Shown here: positions 1-12,048 of the stretch, piece after piece
Numbering within the stretch: the first letter of the stretch is position 1
Layout of the letters: each line of letters begins with the position of its first letter
NCBI RefSeq assembly: GCF_029227915.1
Contig: NC_079880.1
Coordinates: 10,195,501-10,259,500, forward strand
Reading direction: 5' to 3'
DNA from: Hydractinia symbiolongicarpus
Lineage: Eukaryota; Cnidaria; Hydrozoa; Anthoathecata; Hydractiniidae
Length of the DNA stretch: 64,000 bases
The notes under the pieces: model-generated
Told to the model about the DNA's origin: nothing
What the model saw: only the letters and a program-made list of their open reading frames with translations
Database searches by the model: none
Position numbers and translations under genes: made by a program

Positions 1-605
1 TTTTACGATTACGAATAAAGGTTTTCACCAGGGACAAAAAAATCTTTCACATGATGGCCCTAAAGAAAAATCCTATTTTTGGGACAATATTGGCATATAT
101 TTGCATGTGCCAATGTAAGTTTGAAATAAATGTTTTCTTATGGTGAGTTTGGTCTTAGCAACCCCTCTTTTACCACATAATATACATGGATTACCAAAGC
201 TTATGAATATGATGTGATTCATAATTGGAAGCTTTTGAGTATGAAAGAAGTTTGAAATACTGAAATCATTGATCTACAAGTGTCTGCCTTATATCGCATA
301 ATGAATCAATATTTTACACAAAATTTGAACTTATGCAGCAAAGTTGAGATTTGTGCCTGCTTTCTGATTGGTATATATTTGTACTTTCTTTTTATTGATA
401 TTTGATATTTTTAAGGTAGGGTGAGCATGTATCAATAAAATAATTGTGGCTACATTGTTACCTTTTGACCTCCCTTCTTCTTTATAAGATTTTATAATTT
501 CTATGAAAAGCACTCATTTTAATTTGTGTCAATCCTCAAAATATACTTATCTTATGCTTAAGTTTGAGAAATCTTAGCCTAATTCTTATAATGCTTGTAA
601 ATGTG
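1..605. other. AT-rich spacer, nothing recognised
   Basis: No reading frame with coding character or splice structure is visible. The open frame on the minus strand at 331-513 is short and has no recognisable motif. The stretch ends in a short ATC microsatellite (about 624-640) that abuts a LINE fragment. Confidence 0.5.
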
Positions 606-870
606 CTATATACATTTATATACATCATCATCATCATCATTCTCAGCTTAACGTCCGTTTTCCATGCTAGCATGGGTTGGACGGAGTATATTAATGACCC
701 TCTTCCAATCTGATCTAGACTGTGTTAGATCTAAACTCAACTTCCTCTGTATCAAGTCTGTCCTTATAACCTCCTGCCAAGTCTTTCTCGGTCTGCCTCT
801 GGGCTTTGCCCCAGGAACTATCAAGTCTCTACACTTTCTTACCCAATTATCCTCCTCCATTCTTTCTTTT
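606..870 (-). mobile_element. LINE 3' end fragment (reverse transcriptase C-terminal tail)
   Basis: On the minus strand 648-860 reads as about 70 residues with the pattern EEDNWVRKC, then KPRGRPRKTWQEVIRTDL, then SRSDWKRVI, ending THASMENGR. This arrangement (W..KC, GRP+KTW..V...D, DR..W+..) is typical of the C-terminal tail of animal non-LTR retrotransposon polymerases. The 3' end of the element runs into an ATC microsatellite at 624-640, as LINE 3' ends often do. Only the tail is present, so this is a 5'-truncated dead copy. A second, weaker copy lies at 1557-1765 and a longer relative at 30640-32760. Confidence 0.7.
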
Positions 871-1054
871 TACACCATGTGTAAAATAATTATTCAAAAT
901 TTTGTGGTATACAACAAAAACCTTTCTTCACCTGTTGTTTAATAAATGGTGACTAGAGGGTGAGTGCAATTATTTGCTTCTAAACTATGAGTAGTATTCA
1001 TAGCCACCCCTTTCCTCCTACCACACACACAGTTTTTTTATGTAATATATAATA

Positions 1055-1165
1055 AGGCAAAATGGTAACCGCCGTAGCGAGACACACAAAATGCAGTTAA
1101 TAAAGGGCGGACAAAGCCGTGGATTTATCTACGGATTACTGACTAGTATGTTAATATTACCTGTT
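1055..1165. repeat. Dispersed repeat, copy A (pairs with 46199-46303)
   Basis: This ~110-bp block, beginning GGCAAAATGGTAACCGC, contains GTAGCGAGACAC, then CCGTGGATTT and a small inverted repeat around ..CCGTGGATTTATCTACGG.., ending near GACTAGTA. The same order of blocks recurs at 46199-46303 in the same orientation. It is GC-richer than its surroundings. No coding potential and no clear tRNA boxes; family not recognised. Confidence 0.6.
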
Positions 1166-1556
1166 TTCAGACCAATGAAAAAATCACTTTAAAAGCATAT
1201 CTTAAGATTTATAACATTTATTAAATATAACATCTATTGCTCACTTGTCTTTTGTCTTATTAATGCCTTGACCATTATAGTATGAATTTACAAGTGTGTA
1301 TTCCTCTCAATGTACCAATTTTAATGTATAATATAAACGCAGACCATGTGTTGTGCGCAAGGAAATTTCCACGTTTGGATTAGGGGGTAGTTGTAACTAT
1401 GTTTTCTTTGCATGAAAATTTAAAAATAATCGTATCTAAGAAGCCCTAACTGCACTTTTTAACATATTGTATATAAAAAAGGACTACCATAATGGGAGAC
1501 CAACAATTTTGTTATTTTGTAGTATCTTTTACAGATTTATTTTTAAGAATCAATAA

Positions 1557-1765
1557 GCATCATAACCATCTTAGCCTTTAACGTCTGTTTTCTATGTTAG
1601 TAGAGGTTGGTCCGCGTATATTTATGACCATCCAACCTTTAATTTAACTTAAATTTTTCTTTCACAAGTTTGTTCTTTTTACATACAGTTTTTTCTAAAC
1701 ATCTGGTCGTTGCACTAGGAACGTTTTTATCATCCTGTCCATTCTCTCTCGACTTTTAGAATTTT
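1557..1765 (-). mobile_element. Older LINE tail fragment
   Basis: The sequence CTTTAACGTCTGTTTTC followed by a TAGTAGAGGTTGG block parallels the terminal part of the LINE tail at 606-870 (CTTAACGTCCGTTTTC, then CATGGGTTGG), and later text also resembles that copy. Many substitutions and no open frame remain, so it is an older relic. Confidence 0.5.
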
Positions 1766-2696
1766 TTCTAATTTTAATTTTACATTCTTTAAGAATATTA
1801 CAGTCTTGACTACAAAATTATTATTATTTTATATTTTCTTTTATTTTAAATTATATTTAAATTATGTTGTTCAGTGACAGTTTATATAAATAATATTGTG
1901 AGAATAAAAATACACATTATAACTTGGAAACATAATCTAAAACTGTGGTTTTAGGGTACTGCCTGTCTGTTTCAACCCAGACCTTTTATTCTGTACATAT
2001 ACCAGGTATCGAGAGATCGAAGTCCTTTGTCATTCAAATCACTTTGTGAGATTTTTAAAACTATGAACCTGTCCATTTTTTTGTTATATTTAATTGTTGT
2101 TTTTACATTCTCTTATGTAACTATTCGTGCGTCTCAAATCAGAATTAACCCTCCTTTCAAATGACTTTAAAATAACGTGTAGGGTTGTAACATTGTATGG
2201 GATGTTGCCACTTTTTGTTTTTGTTTGTTTGTTTGTTTTTTATTTGTTTATATACATATTCTGGCATAAGAAGTATACCAGCAAAAAATTAATTATTAAC
2301 TAAAAATGATAAAATCTAAATTTGTAAATTCCTGTTGGAAATACACAAATAAATAATATAAATAAAATTAATAATTTAACATGTGCTCTTCATAAACAAC
2401 ATTTTTTTGGCTTATCTTCTGTGCCGTATGACTCGTTTTCCCAAAATCATTATGAAGAACACAATCTTTGAAATCTCTAATACTGCTGGAAATGTTGTTT
2501 TAGCTTCTCAAGGGTTTTAAACTGTTTTTCTATCACGTTAATCAACCCGAGTCTTTATAAAAAAATTTATGTGAATACTGTTTACAAAAATAATGTGCTT
2601 AAATTTTAAAGTACATTCCTGTTGTGTTGATTATAAAGATGTTCATAACATCAGTTTTTTAAAAACTTACTTAGCATATTGAATTTTTCGTTCTAG
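1766..2696. other. AT-rich spacer, possible 5' region of the coiled-coil gene
   Basis: No supported exon is visible. A poly-pyrimidine acceptor (TTTTTCGTTCTAG) ends it at 2696, so at least one 5' non-coding or coding exon of the downstream gene must lie somewhere upstream, but I cannot place it. Confidence 0.4.
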
Positions 2697-5600
2697 TTGT
2701 CATATAGTTTGGATAAGCAAGACAGTATGGACGGCGACGATGGTTCAGCCACACCAAACCGGTCCGTGCAGAAACGCAGGACCCGATCGTACCGTAAAAA
2801 CAGTTCGAATCTGCTGCAGTTGACAGCGATGATGCGCTCGTCCAATTCGTCCCTATGTAGTTTTACTAGCGAAATGACGGATGGTAAGGACACACCTGCT
2901 TGTAACATTTAAATTTATGCAATGGAAAGTTTTTCTTCTTTGTAACATATCAGGTTGATATGTCTTCAACAGACGGGATGTGTTTTGTTAATAATGAGTT
3001 TCATTAAAATACAGTATTTTAAGTTTTTTAACTGATTTTTTCCCAACCGTTTAGAACATACCATGTTTTGTTTTTGCAAAATTAATTCCCAAATGTATTG
3101 ATTTACAAGAATGCGTTCATTTTTTAACAAACTTGCAATCCAACAGGTTAAAGGGACGAATACTGTTTCATATCTTCTTTTCCGATCTATCTAATGAAGA
3201 GTGCTTAATTAATATACCCTTGAAGCTAATATCACTCATTATATTTTTAATAAGATAATCATCTAAGGCTCTTATTATATCATTATAAACTTATGATCCT
3301 AAAATTACACATATTAAGTTTTGTTTATTTTGCTGATTCTATTTTTTTAAAGGCTATTCTGACTACGATTACGACGTTCGTAGCGTGACGGACGACACCG
3401 ATGATTACGCCGAAATGAATGACGTCATTGATGAGTTGGAGACGATCAAGCCGGAGTTGAAAGCGCGCGTGCAGAACGAACGACGGATTTCGAGGACGAA
3501 GATATTTGATTTGGAAAGAGAGTTGGAAGGACTTCAGGATTTTTATCGTGCAAATGAAATTGCAAAAGACAGACAGATTAAATCTTTTCAACGTGAGATT
3601 GAAGGTAAAAACTAAGTGGTTTTAAATATCCGGTGAAACTACCGTAGAAACTAAAATGTCGTCAGACACATGCATACACAACCATAAATGGTTCAATCTT
3701 TTGTACAGTCACCCATTCTTAATCCCTGCAAAACTTTGTTCAAGATTTTTCTACTGGTGTTATGTGCTGCGTCTCATACAAACTTAATGTCGGTCTTTTG
3801 TTTGCATAACCCTCAGTGTTGGTCTTATATTCGCACATCACTCAATGCTGGTCTTTTGTTAGCACATTCCACAATGTTGGTCTGTAACTTTTTTTTTGTT
3901 TTGCTGTTGTTTTTTCTTTTGTATACACGATTGCATGAAAGTCTTAAGGAAGTGATTTTGTATTTTAGGGTTGAAACTTGAATTGTCCAGTGTTAAAGCC
4001 CACGAGAATATTTTGGCACTGAAGTATCGATTAGAGTTGGAAGGTAAAAGCTCGCGTGTCAACGATCTCGAACAGCAAGTTGAATCGCTACAAGACGAAA
4101 TTTCCAAGCTAACTTCGATGGCGCCCTTAAGCGAAACTTTACACGATATAACTAGCAAAGAGCTTGAGCGTGCACGCAAAAGGATCGTCAATCTGGAAGA
4201 AGAGAACCGCTCTACGGAGGAGAGACTAAAGTTAGCCGAAGACTTGCAGAGTAACGATCGCGAGTTTTTAGATGTGCTACGCAATCAGCTAGGTTCGATG
4301 GAGAGTGACTTGCTTTCTGCTCAGGATAGTAATCGAATGTTGGAAGACAAAATTAAAATGATGGAGACCATACAAACGGAGTTTTTAAAGGAGCAGGATA
4401 AAAACGTGAAAGCGAATAAGGAGGTGGAAGGATTGCGTCAAAAAGTTAAGCGGCGCGATCGACATATTGAAGATCTCGAAGATGATAATGTCAAATTGCA
4501 ACAGTTAAAGACCGAGTTGGAATCGCAACTCGCCAAAAAAGAATATAAAGTGAAGAAGATGGAACGGAAAGTTTCTGATCTACAAAATGAGGTTTGTTTT
4601 GTTGACGTTAGCAAAAATTTAATTTCTACGTAAGTCTCATTGCCTAAGGTCAATCGTAAAGTTTTAAAAAAAGATAGGAGAATTTTTCGCAATCTGCTAA
4701 CAATATGATTGTGTGTGATCAGTTATTAACATTCTGTTTCGTTTGCAGGTCACGAAATGTTGTAAAGAAATAGCCGATCTCACTGGTGAGAACAAAACGT
4801 TAGAACAAGTTCGTCGACTTACTGATTTGAAATTAAAAGAGAAAACAGAATCTACGTCTGAAGTTCAGAATGGCGAGAATATATTCATCCATACACTGGA
4901 AGATCGTTTAAAATACACAGAATCGCGTGTTAAGGAATTAGAACTCGAAAACGATAACTTCTCGAGACAGTTTCGAGAGATGTACGATAACCTGATCGCT
5001 ACAGAGAAACAAGCAGATATTTATAAAGAGCAGTTGAAAGACGCTGAAGCGAAAACAAGTCGATTACGACAAGAAATCAAACATAGCGAAAAGAAAATCG
5101 AAATGTTACATCGCAAACTATTGAAAAGCGAAAAGGAGAAAAAACGCGCGGTGACCAGACAAACCAGTGCTGAGTTGAAGTTAAATCGATACGAAGAAGA
5201 AGAGCTACGCTCTACCATTTTGAATATGTCTCAAACTGACGCAGCGGAGGATAACGAGGAGGATAAAGGTTCGCGCATGTTAAAATTGAAATTACAATCA
5301 ACCGAAGCGAAGTTGTCGATGATCGAAGGGAATAAAGGTTACTTGGAAGCGAAGCTGATGAACTTGGAAAGAAAAGTGAGTAACTGAATTTTAGTTATCC
5401 ACGATTTGTAAAGATCTCCTTTTAAGTGGTATTTTTCTTCAGTTTCGCGAAAGGTTTCTCGAACATAGGCGGAAGTAAATTTTTTTGTTTTGAAGAAACC
5501 GCTTCAACAGAGATATTATTTCATCTGTTTAATATCTTTTATCATTTTATTTTTAGTTGGTCGAGAAAGAGCAAGAGATCGTGCGCCTAAACGATTCGAT

Positions 5601-8600
5601 GGAGCGTGACTCCGGCGCTCCATCGCAGGACTACGATCGCTTTGACGCGCTGGAGCAAGAGAACATTATGTTACAAACAAAACTCGACGATTTTGTTATA
5701 GAAAATATCGAGCATAAAGATATTGTGAAGCAACTCAAAGAAAATAATGCATACCTAGAAATGACGATACAAAACTTAAATTTGAAATTAGACGATTGTA
5801 CGCATCGTTTGAAAGAGGTGGAGGAGGCGAATCATAAACTTGGAAGGGAGGCCTGGAAACGTAATCAGAGTCTATCAAGCACACAAGGGGAGGTTGATGC
5901 AAGTATCAATGAATTAAGGTCTCATAATAAATTACTACAGGTAAGATTGGGCGGGTTGCAGGTAAGGATTGTGCAGGTGTTAGATGTAATGATGGTTGAC
6001 AAATTGTTTAACTGCTTTGATTATTATTTTTAGGAAAGAATGAAACATTTCGATGACGTAGAGGAACTGGTCGAACAATTAGAAATTCAAGTGAAGAAAG
6101 AAAGAGCGCATGCGCAGTGGTATGCGGACGAAAACGACAATTTAAAAATTAAAATCGCCAAGATGGCTGACACAATTGCGAAGCTTGAAGAAAGCAAGAG
6201 TGACTTTGAGAGAAGTATACATCAACTGTCAGATAAAAATAAGGACCTGTACGATGACGTCAAACGATTAGAGGAGAAGCTAGAAATATACGGTCATTTG
6301 TTTGGAAAAGATTCTAAACTATACTCCTCGCTAAAACGCCGTTCCATCCAGAGTGAGCGAGACGAAGAAAAAATAATCGAGAAAGCTTTGTCACCATTAA
6401 TGGAAGAAATCAAGGAAAAGGATATCCAGATAAGGAATCTCTCGAAAGAAGTGGAAGAGAAACAGTCAACGATCAATTCTCTAACAGACGAAATCGATAT
6501 ACTGGAAGCTAATCTTGCTGCCATGGTAACCGAGAAAATCAGAAAGTTGCATTCTGCAGGTGATTCTTCCAGTGAGGAGACCGGTGCCGATTTACAGTCC
6601 AGAAGCACAGAGAGCATTTTGTCCTTCGAAAAGTATAGAAGAGGATGTAAAACGTGGGAAAGTGAGAAAGCGGAAGCTAAAAATACCGAAACAAAAGAAA
6701 AGCATTCTCTCCCAGCTAAAACGTTTCCTCCGGTACAACTAAGTATCAAGGTGGATGAAGAGGCCGTTGTGAGTATTGATCCCACTTCTAGCGAAGACTT
6801 GACCGTGTCTACTGAAGCCTTCTACGAAATGCTGCGCAAACAGGAGGAGTTGATGAAAGAGAAGGACTTGAATTATTATCACAATATACTTGATGACGGT
6901 AACGACTCACCAAGTTTATATCGCACGATTGAGAATGCTATATTGGATCAATACAACGACGAAGACCTGTCTCCACCCTCCCCCGTACGGACACTACCGA
7001 ATACTGACAGAAACATCAAACTAGAGTATAGAGACGGTACAACGTCAAATCATGCCAAGTTCGCTGAAAATGTGATGGAGAACAAGCAACTTGTTGATGA
7101 TATGTACGAACAACTAGCAGCACTCGAAGACATGGTTAAAACATCTACCACCTCCTCTGTGGCTGTTTCTGCTTCCACCAACATCATGACTGCATCCACT
7201 ATCTCTCATTTCTCGCCCACTTCTTCCCCTGTAGCCACATTGCCAACTGAGTTAATCTCATCCCCAACTTCCGCAACTACCACCACTACTTCGCTTGTAC
7301 CAGATACAGAAGTAACCAGTTCAGAGGTATCCCCTACATCTCCGATCACGTGTGCTATTCCAGTCAATCAAAGGCCCAGAGCTGTTAGTATAACAAATAT
7401 CAAACTTACAACCGAACGTCCGAAAGAACGCGCCACGACTTCTTCACCCGAAAAATCTTCCAGTGAGTCGAAGAGAAGTAGCGGAAACGAAAGTAACATC
7501 ATTGATCTTTCAGGATTGGATGATTTACTTGCTGAGGTCAGCAAAAGAAACAGTGGTGGGCATGAAGCACGTAATAAAATTATTCCTCCCTCTCCGGTGA
7601 GCCTTCTCTCTTTTTGTTTTGTCTAGAGCGACTAGAATTTGGTCTCGTGTAATAATATAAACCTGTTTTTCAACACTTTCTTTCAGCATCCCATCGTTCG
7701 AAGACATTCTGAACGTCTTCCCTCCCCTCCGAAACCTATCATGCCGTCAATACGCACGACAAGAAGAAGAATAATCAAGTTGGGTGGACTGAACAGAAGC
7801 GATTCTTTCGATAGTGCCACTAGCAGGTTTGTTTATATGAAGGAGTTCATTCTGGTTTAATTTTTTTTTTAAATGGTCTGTGCCGTGTTTTTTTAAAGAA
7901 TAAAGTAAAATAAGTAATTACCATAAATGCTTAACGCCCGTTTTCAATAAACGCCCATCTAAAAATTCCGATAAGTAAATAAACGTCAGGGGCGACTATT
8001 TGAGCAGTAGGGTATGTTGACTCGTTTTAAATTAACAGTGTTTCTAGTTGTCTTGATAAAATTTAAAAAAATTTTTGTTTTTTATAGAAAACTTTATTCA
8101 GCCTCGATTAACCCGTCTGTGTGTTCCATATCATCCCAAAGTTCGTCAAGCATATCCGGCGGTACCGCTTCGCCACCGAGCGGCGCGCGCACGCCAGCAA
8201 GCTTGGTAAACAGCAACAGTAGCTCTTCTGTGGCATCTTCTGCCAGTATAACAAGGTAAGGAAATGTCATCCTGACAATTTTTCTCTCTAAATTATTTAA
8301 GAAAGAGGACAGAACAATCAATTAAAGAGTGACATTCTGTAAATTTCGCGAGATTAACTTTTACAAAATCCGAAAATTGCGAAACTTAAATAATGTAACA
8401 GCTAATGTAAGAAAGATTTGTTTGACAAATTTTGCGATTTTGCGATTGACGTATAAAGTATAAAGGTCAATACTAAGACAGAAACGTAAGATCATAAAAT
8501 CAGTAAATTTCTCAATATAATCTTACTCTTCTGCGAACTCTACAACAAAATGCCGCCAAGTCGCAGGTTTTTTTCCTGATATTAGATTAAATTCTGTATT

Positions 8601-8822
8601 AATCTGATATTTTGGTCATTCTTAACGCTTCATAACAATTTTTTCGTTTCGTTTTCTCGTAGTGTCATCTATATCCCTCCATCAGAGAAATCTGAATGCT
8701 CTTCACCTTCGTTGCAAAGTGATTCAACTGAACATTTGGGCGCTTCAACAACACCGCCCTTCAGACGCCCGAAACTGGATGTGAACAAATTTTTAAATTC
8801 ATCTTCATCGACTATGGAATAA
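2697..8822 (+). CDS. Large coiled-coil protein, nine exons seen
   Basis: Exons (phases all join): 2697-2883, 3353-3604, 3969-4591, 4749-5375, 5557-5940, 6034-7596, 7687-7826, 8088-8255, 8663-8822; stop TAA at 8820-8822. A good start codon is ATG 2727 (MDGDDG..., G at +4), giving about 1,357 aa; the frame is open from 2697, so a start further upstream is possible. From the exon start at 2697: residues 1-60 are basic and Ser-rich; about 63-82 are acidic and tyrosine-rich (GYSDYDYD, DDTDDY); about 90-860 are almost continuous heptad-type coiled coil rich in E, K, L, Q; about 1000-1367 are Ser/Thr/Pro-rich, with exon 8 largely poly-Ser/Gly. No motor, kinase or membrane domain is seen. Such architecture suits a cytoskeletal, junctional or centrosomal scaffold, but I do not recognise the family. 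A second in-frame donor lies 21 nt after the exon-5 donor. Confidence 0.85.
3783..3890. repeat. Degenerate ~31-bp tandem repeat in intron 2
   Basis: About four imperfect units, each with a core like AATGCTGGTCTTTTGTTAGC (variants at 3788, 3818, 3849 and 3880), lie in the intron 3605-3968 of the coiled-coil gene. They are non-coding. Confidence 0.6.
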
Positions 8823-11800
8823 CAGTTAGAAAGCTGTTTAATGTTTTTGATGTCAATTGAGTTTTTGCAACGTAGGCATTTTTAGTGCAAATACGTCATG
8901 TGTCATCACATGAGATGCATAAAAATTGATTTGGAAACCTGAAGATGGATGGGATATTTTTTATGTTTTAGATTTTAATGTGTTCATATTTTTATATTTT
9001 TATAATTCTACTCTCAAAAGAATTCAGGAATTAAAATTTGGACTTTAAATGTGGGAAAATATACAAAAAGTGAAATTAGTATGTTCATTAGCTCTGTCTT
9101 CGTTCCAAAAGAAATGGAATCGCAAAAATATCAAACACGAAATGTTAAACTAAAATTTGTCAATGAAATTATGTCATGTCGAAAAAATCAGTTTGAGGAG
9201 ATTTTTGATGTATATATATATTTTTTTTTATAAAATATTTTAAGACTACATCTTAACTAGTTGATGAAGGTAACAGCTATGTCAAAAGATGGATATATTT
9301 GTACATTAGAATAATGTTTAAAAGCTTAAATATTATATTGTTTTATAAATTATATATATTATATATATGTATTTTATTTTCTGATTTTTAAAGTAGTTTG
9401 TTATTTTGAAAGTGAGGCGCGTTTAAAAGTGAGGCGCGAAGAAAGTTTCTTTTTGGGTTTTTTTTATTTTTCATTTTATTTTTTTTATTTTTTTAAATTT
9501 TACAAAAAATTTAAGCATGGCAAATTTAAGTGCAGACACTTTTGCGGATCGACTCTCTCTCTCTAAAAAATTTCACTTTTGCGAATCACCGAAACTTGAA
9601 CTTGAAAATTTTAAGGATTGAATTCAAAACGTATTCTTTTATTATCAAAAAATAGAAACTGAAATAGACCATAACCAATTTTTTTTTCGCAAACATAAAC
9701 TTCCGCTTTGTTGGGGAATTTGCGATGTAATCATTTGTAAATTTCGAGATTTGCCTGCGAAAGCTTCTTCACTTAAAGGAGTTTAAAACAACGAATACTT
9801 TCTGAAAAAATCGAGCTCAAATGACACAATGATCGAATTTTCTGAGCTGTGGAAAGTAAGCAAACTGCAAAATCTTCCAATTCTCTCAATCCGTAATTAT
9901 ATTGACATTAATTTTTCTGAATATAAAAAATGGTCGCCGACTTCTAATGGTAAAAATACAGTGGTATGAAATTTTTAAAAATGATTGTTAGCCTATCATG
10001 ATAATTTCATTTAAAATTCGAGTGTTGTTTCGTATATTACACCATAGCGTTGGCTGGTATTTTCCTTTAACAATTAATTTTATATTTTGGAATATATCTT
10101 CTTAAAAAGTGAATTAAACTTTTGAAAAAAAATAGAAATTCTATTTAGGTTTATTTAATACAATATTAAACAAATTATTGCATGTATTTTTTTATGAACT
10201 TGTCATATGTATATATATGTGTATTCTAATGTTCGCGAATCTGGGTAATTCTCCACCATCCAATAAAAAGCGGCACAGTGATGTGCTCATGTAAAGTTAT
10301 GTTAGAAAAAAAACTATTCATGGCTAAGGAACGAAATTTTAAGAAAGTTATGAAAATTAGGACCGCGAATTATTCAGGCCGACCAAAATTTTGGGCTAAT
10401 TTAGATTTTTTGAATTGTCAATTTTTTCATTAGGACAAGAATTGGCTCTCAGCTGACTAAAGGGGGTTAGTCTTTGCGAAAATTGACTTCCGAAAATTTG
10501 CGAAAATTAAATTGTCCAAGTGATATTTGATGTTAAGGTCTGGAGTGTTCTGTTAGCTAAAAACACTGAAATAATTATTGAATTAATGTAACATTTCTTG
10601 CGTCAGGTAAACCTAGAACCAATCTTTCTTGTCGGTTACTTTTATCCTAAACCCAGGGCGCTTGTCTGAACAGAACAGTTATTTTAGGTCCACAAAACCT
10701 GTGGCGAGATAAAAAAATGACACAATGCTTCATATCGGCACCTTACGTCGTGCTCCACCCTTGGTCTTTTCTCAAAAACGTAGTCATCAGCTTTTTCCTC
10801 ACCATCGCCACGTTACTGTCTCACTTCTTTGGTACAGACTTTAAAAATGCTTGCTAGGTTGACAATTTATAGGTAAATCGCTTTATATTTATTTTTTAAC
10901 AAATTCGGTTTAATCATCTGTTTTCATCCCACATTTACAGCTTGCAATCAGTTAACTGACCGGTATATAATAGGCAAAAAAAAACCTAGCTCAAAATATT
11001 TTGACCGCTATAAACATTTTTAAACTGTAATGACCAGGGATAATTATGCAACATTAATCTCGATTAGAAAATAAATTTAGCCACTGCTTTTGAACATTGG
11101 CCGTAAAAAAGATTCTCCTGGTCACAACTTTTCATTTTCATATTACACAGGGATACACAACGAAACATAGTGATAAATTGAGAATCATATTTTTGTTTTA
11201 TCAAAAGCAAAAGAATCGTTTCTGTGTTTTATTACAACTGCAACATGTTGGTAATATAATATCTACAAAAGTTAGCAAGTATAGGATGATTAGAAGTGAC
11301 GATAACAGACTCTGTGTGAGCGAAGCGTAAAAAGTGTGTTTATGAAAAAAGAGTGTACATTAGGGGAATTAATTTTTACGGCGCAAATTTCGTGAGTTTT
11401 TTGAAAACCGATTTACACTTGGTTTATTTTCTGAATTAGCAAGAACGACATACAATATTTATGTGAATTTCAACTTCAGTCTGCGTCTCAAGCCTTTGAA
11501 AACGATATAAAATGAGATTCCTTTTCACTAAATTCGCAAATTTTAAAATTTCTCGCGAAAACTAATTCCCTTAAGTTAGTAGTACTGGAACAAAAACGCA
11601 TCCCAAAAATTCTGATGCCCTCTCCTTCAAATGTTTAAAATAAAACAAAAAATAGCTTCGCAATATCATAAATTGTAAAAGAGTACTATATAATAGATAA
11701 GAATTTAGCTACCATAGATAAGAATTTAGCCACCATAGATAAGAATTTAGCTACAAGCATTTTAAAAATTTCATATGGGTTGACATTTATGTTCCTTAAG

Positions 11801-12043
11801 CTGATTCACATATCACATAGCTAATAATCCTGCAAAAAAATCAATATGCCATTTCCACAAGAACGGAATTCTTACAAAATACAAGTTTAAACTTTTCAGC
11901 ACAGTGGCATATTATTAAAACACGTTAATAAAAACAATATTATATGAAATTATTTTGTAATCGTGAATTTTCCTTGGATAAATAATCTAAAGTGAGTTTT
12001 AAATTAAATTTGATAAAAAATATTCAATATTAAAAATAACGCT
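8823..12043. other. Repeat-rich AT spacer between convergent genes
   Basis: This spacer separates the ends of the coiled-coil gene (+) and ATP6V1H (-). It contains several pieces of a dispersed element with words such as TTCGCGAAA, TTTGCGAATT and CGCGAAATT (about 9415-9620, 9660-9770, 10480-10510, 11370-11570). No exon-like segment or RNA gene is seen. Confidence 0.5.
11690..11757. repeat. Three-copy 20-bp tandem repeat
   Basis: Three near-identical units of ATAGATAAGAATTTAGCTAC (middle copy with GCCACC) are arranged head to tail downstream of ATP6V1H. Confidence 0.75.
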
Positions 12044-12048
12044 TTATT
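12043..12048 (-). promoter_or_regulatory. Poly(A) signal overlapping the ATP6V1H stop codon
   Basis: On the gene strand the end reads GTG GAA TAA AGC, so the canonical AATAAA spans the last sense codon, the TAA stop (12046-12044) and the next base. If used, the 3' UTR would be only about 10-30 nt. Confidence 0.6.

Noticed and set aside
6560..6742. Open frame inside the coiled-coil gene
   Set aside because: Out of frame with the clear coiled-coil exon 6034-7596, so a shadow frame.
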